Assembly: GCA_016201825.1 (NCBI GenBank)
Contig: JACQCD010000036.1
Span: 1 to 45,540 of the forward strand
Direction of reading: 5' to 3'
Source of the DNA: Nitrospirota bacterium
Lineage (GTDB): Bacteria > Nitrospirota > Nitrospiria > 2-01-FULL-66-17
Length of the DNA: 45,540 bases
A program made the position numbers and the translations under genes. The notes under the pieces are model-generated. The model ran no database searches. It saw only the letters and a program-made list of their open reading frames with translations, and had not been told where the DNA came from. Position 1 is the stretch's first letter, and the number at the start of each line of letters is the position of its first letter. This document shows positions 42,144-45,540 of this stretch, in pieces.

Positions 42144-44530
42144 CCGCCGAACGCTCCGATGAGGATGTCGAACTCACGTTGCCGAATGCGCTGCCCATCC
42201 TGCCGGTCCGCGGGATGGTGCTGTTTCCGATGGCGGTCGCTCCCGTTCTGGTGGGCCAGAGCCGATCGATCCAGTTGATCGATGATGTGATGAAGGGCAA
42301 CCGGCTGATCGCGGTGGTCTGTCAGAAGAATCCCCAGGCGGCGCCCGCGGGACCCGATGATCTCTACCGGGTCGGGACGGCGGCCATGATCCTGCAGTTG
42401 CGACGCAGCGGCGACGGGACGATCCAGCTCATCATTCAGGGGTTGGAGCGGGTCCGTATCAGGGACTTTTCCCAGACCGATCCGTACTTGATCGCCACGA
42501 TCGATCGCGCGAAGGAACCCGACGAGACGGGGATCGAGATCGAAGCGGTGGGCCGGTCGGTGCGTGATCTGTTCCGTCGCTTCCTCAGTATGATGCCGGA
42601 CATTCCCGACGAGGTGGGCCGGGCCGTGGAGCTGCTCGAGGACGTCCGGCAGGTGGCCGCTCTCGTGGCATCGGCGCTGCCGATCGAAACCGCGGTGAAG
42701 CAGGAACTGCTGGAACTGGACTCGGTGGGGACGAAACTGCGCCGCTTGGTGGACATCCTCCAGCACGAAATCGCGGTGCGCGAGCTGGGCAAAAAAATCG
42801 CCACCGAAACCGAAGAGACGATGACCAAAGCGCAGCGGGAGTTCTACCTGCGCGAACAGATGAGGGCGATCCAGAAGGAGCTGGGAGAGGGTGAGGACGG
42901 CGAGCGCGGAGGGGCTCGAGAATTACGCGAACAGCTCGACCGCGCCAACCTCCCCACCGAAGCCCGGCGGGAAGCCGAGCGCGAGTTGGCCCGACTGGAG
43001 CGGACGCCGGCGGCGTCGCCGGAACACGGGATGATCCGCACCTACTTGGAGTGGATGGTCAATCTCCCGTGGAACCGCGTGACCGGCGAGACCATCGACG
43101 GAGACCGCGCCCGCAAGGTGCTGGACGAGGACCACCACGACCTCGAAAAGATCAAGGACCGGATCCTCGAATACCTGTCGGTCAGAAAACTGCGCCACGA
43201 GCGCGGCTTGGAGAAACCCGAGGAGGTCCCGCACGAGCCGATCCTGTGCTTCATCGGCCCGCCCGGCGTCGGCAAGACGAGCCTCGGACAATCGATCGCC
43301 CGCGCGATGGGGAGGCGGTTCGTCCGGATCAGCCTGGGAGGCGTCCACGACGAGGCCGAGATCCGGGGCCATCGGCGGACCTACATCGGCGCGATGCCGG
43401 GCCGGATCATCCAGGCCCTGAGGCGGGGAGAAACGGCCGACCCGGTCTTCATGCTGGACGAGGTGGATAAGCTCGGCGTCGGCATCCACGGCGACCCGGC
43501 GGCCGCGCTCTTGGAGGTGCTCGACCCGGCGCAGAACATGACGTTCGTCGATACCTATCTCAACGTGGCGTTCGATCTGTCCCGGGTGCTCTTCATCTGC
43601 ACCGCGAACACCGAAACCACCATCCCGCCGCCGCTGCTTGACCGAATGGAAATCCTCCGGCTGTCGGGCTACACCGAAGAGGAGAAGCTGCAGATCGCGC
43701 GGAGGTTTCTCCTGGCGCGTCAGTTGGGCGCTCATGGCCTGCGGGAAGACGAGTTGACGGTGAACGATGCCGCGATCCGCGGCGTGATCCGGGGCTACAC
43801 GCGCGAGGCCGGCGTGCGCAACCTCGATCGGGCGCTGGCCACCCTCTGCCGCAAGGTGGCGCGCGAGATCGCCGAACACCGCCGCGACCGCGTGGCCGTC
43901 GAGGCCGACGTGGTGGAAACATTTCTCGGTCCGCCGAAACACTTTTCGGAAACCGCCGAGCGGATCGACCGGCCGGGGGTCGCGACGGGCCTCGCCTGGA
44001 CGCCGACCGGCGGGGAGCTGCTCTTCATCGAAGCCGCGGTGTATCCCGGCAAGCAGAACCGATTGATCCTCACCGGATCGCTCGGCGACGTGATGCGGGA
44101 GTCGGCCCAAGCCGCGCTCTCGTTCGTGCGATCGCGGGCCGAATCGTTGGGGGTGGATCCCACCGCCTTCGACGACAAGGACGTTCATATCCACGTGCCG
44201 TCGGGCGCGATTCCCAAGGACGGACCCTCGGCGGGCGTCACGATGACTACGGCGCTCGCTTCGGCGGTGACCGGCCGACCGGTCCGCGCCGATCTGGCGA
44301 TGACCGGTGAGATCACGCTCCGCGGAAAGATTTTGCCGGTGGGTGGGATCAAGGAGAAGGTGTTGGCCGCGCACCGAGCCGGCATCCATACGATTATCCT
44401 GCCGAAGGGCAACGTCCGCGACCTCGACGAGATTCCGGAGTCGCTGCGCCGCGAGCTGGAGTTCGTGCCGGTGGATACGATGGCCGAGGTCATCCAGCGG
44501 GCGCTGGAGCCCGCGCGGATGACGGTGTAG
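42140..44530 (+). CDS. lon: ATP-dependent protease Lon
   Basis: The 796-residue Lon is a cytosolic AAA+ serine protease for damaged and regulatory proteins. The start is GTG 42140, coupled to hsp20. The N-terminal substrate-binding domain (about 15-210) opens LPNALPILPVRGMVLFPMA. The coiled-coil region includes REFYLREQMRAIQKELGEGE. Walker A GPPGVGKTSLGQSIARAMGR, Walker B VFMLDEVDKL, and the sensor/arginine segments follow. The protease domain has catalytic S697 in PKDGPSAG and K740 in GGIKEKVLAAHRAG, spaced 43 residues apart as in E. coli. Everything expected for an active enzyme is present. Confidence 0.97.
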   Translation: MTAERSDEDVELTLPNALPILPVRGMVLFPMAVAPVLVGQSRSIQLIDDVMKGNRLIAVVCQKNPQAAPAGPDDLYRVGTAAMILQLRRSGDGTIQLIIQGLERVRIRDFSQTDPYLIATIDRAKEPDETGIEIEAVGRSVRDLFRRFLSMMPDIPDEVGRAVELLEDVRQVAALVASALPIETAVKQELLELDSVGTKLRRLVDILQHEIAVRELGKKIATETEETMTKAQREFYLREQMRAIQKELGEGEDGERGGARELREQLDRANLPTEARREAERELARLERTPAASPEHGMIRTYLEWMVNLPWNRVTGETIDGDRARKVLDEDHHDLEKIKDRILEYLSVRKLRHERGLEKPEEVPHEPILCFIGPPGVGKTSLGQSIARAMGRRFVRISLGGVHDEAEIRGHRRTYIGAMPGRIIQALRRGETADPVFMLDEVDKLGVGIHGDPAAALLEVLDPAQNMTFVDTYLNVAFDLSRVLFICTANTETTIPPPLLDRMEILRLSGYTEEEKLQIARRFLLARQLGAHGLREDELTVNDAAIRGVIRGYTREAGVRNLDRALATLCRKVAREIAEHRRDRVAVEADVVETFLGPPKHFSETAERIDRPGVATGLAWTPTGGELLFIEAAVYPGKQNRLILTGSLGDVMRESAQAALSFVRSRAESLGVDPTAFDDKDVHIHVPSGAIPKDGPSAGVTMTTALASAVTGRPVRADLAMTGEITLRGKILPVGGIKEKVLAAHRAGIHTIILPKGNVRDLDEIPESLRRELEFVPVDTMAEVIQRALEPARMTV

Positions 44531-44993
44531 TTGTCGAGCCACGTAAAGCGCCACCGCGCTGTCCTTCCTGCTGCTCCACGCCAGCCAGGCTCTCGGTTTG
44601 CTTACGAGCATCTAACGGTCGCGTCAATTATAGAGTCGAAGCCACAACGGGCTGTGGATAGTCGAACGACGATCTACCTCTGAAAGGCTAGTAAGACGCC
44701 TTAATTTCTATCTGCTTAAATTCATGATAGAAATACGTGCTTAACAAATAGGCAACCCGCTGATTCTCGCGCCAATCACGCCTGATCAGGCAAAATCCGT
44801 AGGGTTATGCCCAACTTATCCACAGAAAATGTGGACGGTGTCCATAACATTTCTACGCCATCATGGATATTGACGATGAATTCTTAGGTTTGTTACAGTA
44901 CGTATTTTCCCCCAATGAGGAACCAATTTTGCCGCACAACGACCAAGTCATCCGGCCCCGCCACCCAGACGTGATGGGCGACTGAAGACCACG
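44531..44993. other. AT-rich intergenic region with DnaA-box-like sites and an inverted repeat
   Basis: This 463-bp gap is notably AT-richer than the rest of the window. It contains TTATCCACA at 44816-44824, the exact E. coli DnaA-box consensus, and TGTGGATAG at 44653-44661 (one mismatch, opposite strand). TCCACA-GAAAA-TGTGGA lies at 44819-44835, a 9-bp inverted repeat ATTTCTATC/GATAGAAAT at 44704-44734, and direct repeats of TGCTTAA at 44713 and 44738. A 40-codon ORF (44863-44985) lacks a ribosome-binding site. Neither dnaA nor dnaN is adjacent, so an origin is not claimed. No clear terminator after lon is seen. Confidence 0.45.
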
Positions 44994-45540
44994 ATGCCCT
45001 TACTTCGCCTCGACAACGTTTCACTGGCGTATGGCCCTCGCCCCCTCCTGGAGGAGGTGCAGCTGGAGATCGACGCCGGAGAGCGGGTCTGCCTGGTGGG
45101 ACGCAACGGCGAAGGCAAGTCCTCGTTACTGCGCATCCTGGGCGGCGAGGTCGTGCCGGATGACGGCACGGTCTGGATGCGACCCGGTACGCGGATCGCC
45201 CATCTGGCGCAGGACGTGGCGCAAGACAGCGGCGAGTCCGTGTTCGACGTGGTGGCAGGCGGGCTGCCGGAGGTGGGCCGGTTGCTCTCCGACTACCATC
45301 ACACCGCCGCGGAGCTGGCGCACACGCAGACCGACGCCGGCGTGCAACGCCTCTCGAACCTCCAGCACGAACTGGAGGCGCGCAAGGGGTGGGAGCTGGA
45401 GCAGCGCGTGCAAGACGTGCTGGCGCGCATGGACCTGGACGGGGAGGCCGCGATACAGACCCTCTCGGGCGGCCGTCGTCGACGCGCGATGCTCGCGCGC
45501 GCGCTGGTGTGCGAGCCGGACGTATTGCTGCTGGACGAGC
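44994..45540 (+). CDS. ABC-F family ATPase (Uup/EttA-like), 5' part
   Basis: The frame begins at ATG 44994 and runs off the right edge (182 codons seen of the family's usual 550-640). The first ATPase domain shows RLDNVSLAYGPRPLLEEV, Walker A VGRNGEGKSSLLRIL, Q-loop region IAHLAQDV, signature TLSGGRRRRAMLARAL, and the start of Walker B, PDVLLLDE, at the window edge. ABC-F proteins have no membrane domain and act on ribosomes (translation factors or antibiotic protection); Uup-like members also bind DNA. The inserted helices between Walker A and signature (about 75-140) are the arm/linker typical of this class. The subgroup cannot be decided without the second domain. Confidence 0.88.
   Translation, partial: MPLLRLDNVSLAYGPRPLLEEVQLEIDAGERVCLVGRNGEGKSSLLRILGGEVVPDDGTVWMRPGTRIAHLAQDVAQDSGESVFDVVAGGLPEVGRLLSDYHHTAAELAHTQTDAGVQRLSNLQHELEARKGWELEQRVQDVLARMDLDGEAAIQTLSGGRRRRAMLARALVCEPDVLLLDE

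Noticed and set aside
44863-44985. 40-codon ORF MDIDDEFLGLLQYVF... before the ABC-F gene
   Set aside because: No ribosome-binding site, no recognisable family, and located in the AT-rich repeat region; kept only as a note in that region.
44531-44993. Chromosome origin (oriC)
   Set aside because: Only two DnaA-like boxes and no dnaA, dnaN, gidA or rpmH near; evidence is too thin for an origin call.

Overview
The window is a chromosomal segment of a GC-rich, Gram-negative, free-living bacterium. It encodes an RND/TolC exporter, a lipoprotein, an ECF sigma/anti-sigma pair, tRNA-dependent amidation (gatCAB) and a membrane multihaem cytochrome c. The gene order (DUF502-glmU-glmS-pcrA-gatC-panD-cca-gatA-gatB-eno-ftsB-era-mgtE-recO) and the palindromic intergenic repeats feel closest to Nitrospirota or a neighbouring phylum. 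That placement is an impression from gene content, not a computed result.

Layout. (1) 1-3243: the 3' end of an IS3-family element has cut into an RND efflux pump gene; its TolC-type outer-membrane partner follows. (2) 3311-8529: a 5.2-kb islet bounded by two identical 48-bp direct repeats, the right one being the 3' half of an intact tRNA-Phe gene. It carries a metal-type two-component system, two exported proteins that share an almost identical upstream operator, a short membrane ORF, a mannose-1-phosphate guanylyltransferase and a 31-aa membrane peptide. No integrase is present. (3) 8650-14732, minus strand: an operon of a membrane-anchored SMC-like ATPase, tmk, holB, ricT and metG, each coupled to the next by a 4-nt stop/start overlap. 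(4) 14954-33467, plus strand: a long run of housekeeping genes for cell-wall precursors, DNA repair, amidotransferase, CCA addition, glycolysis, division, ribosome assembly and Mg transport. It is interrupted by an AT-richer two-gene AAA-ATPase + DUF4276 cassette set exactly between gatA and gatB, and by a tetrahaem cytochrome between gatB and eno. (5) 33468-36946: an ECF sigma factor, its zinc anti-sigma factor and three exported or envelope proteins, with a MITE-like fold-back element among them. (6) 36985-41547, minus strand: a short MoeA-like protein, an FAD/NADP oxidoreductase, a secreted beta-propeller protein and NAD kinase. (7) 41730-44530: hsp20-lon, a proteostasis pair coupled by GTGA. 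(8) 44531-45540: an AT-rich intergenic stretch with DnaA-box-like sites, then the start of an ABC-F ATPase that runs off the window.

The most noteworthy signals are the candidate ATPase/TOPRIM-like defence pair embedded in the gatCAB operon, the integrase-less tRNA-Phe islet, and the twin 54-bp operator-promoter modules that probably define the target of the islet's own response regulator. At least thirteen gene junctions use 4-nt ATGA/GTGA/TTGA overlaps, so translational coupling is the normal operon architecture here, and the acquired defence pair conforms to it.
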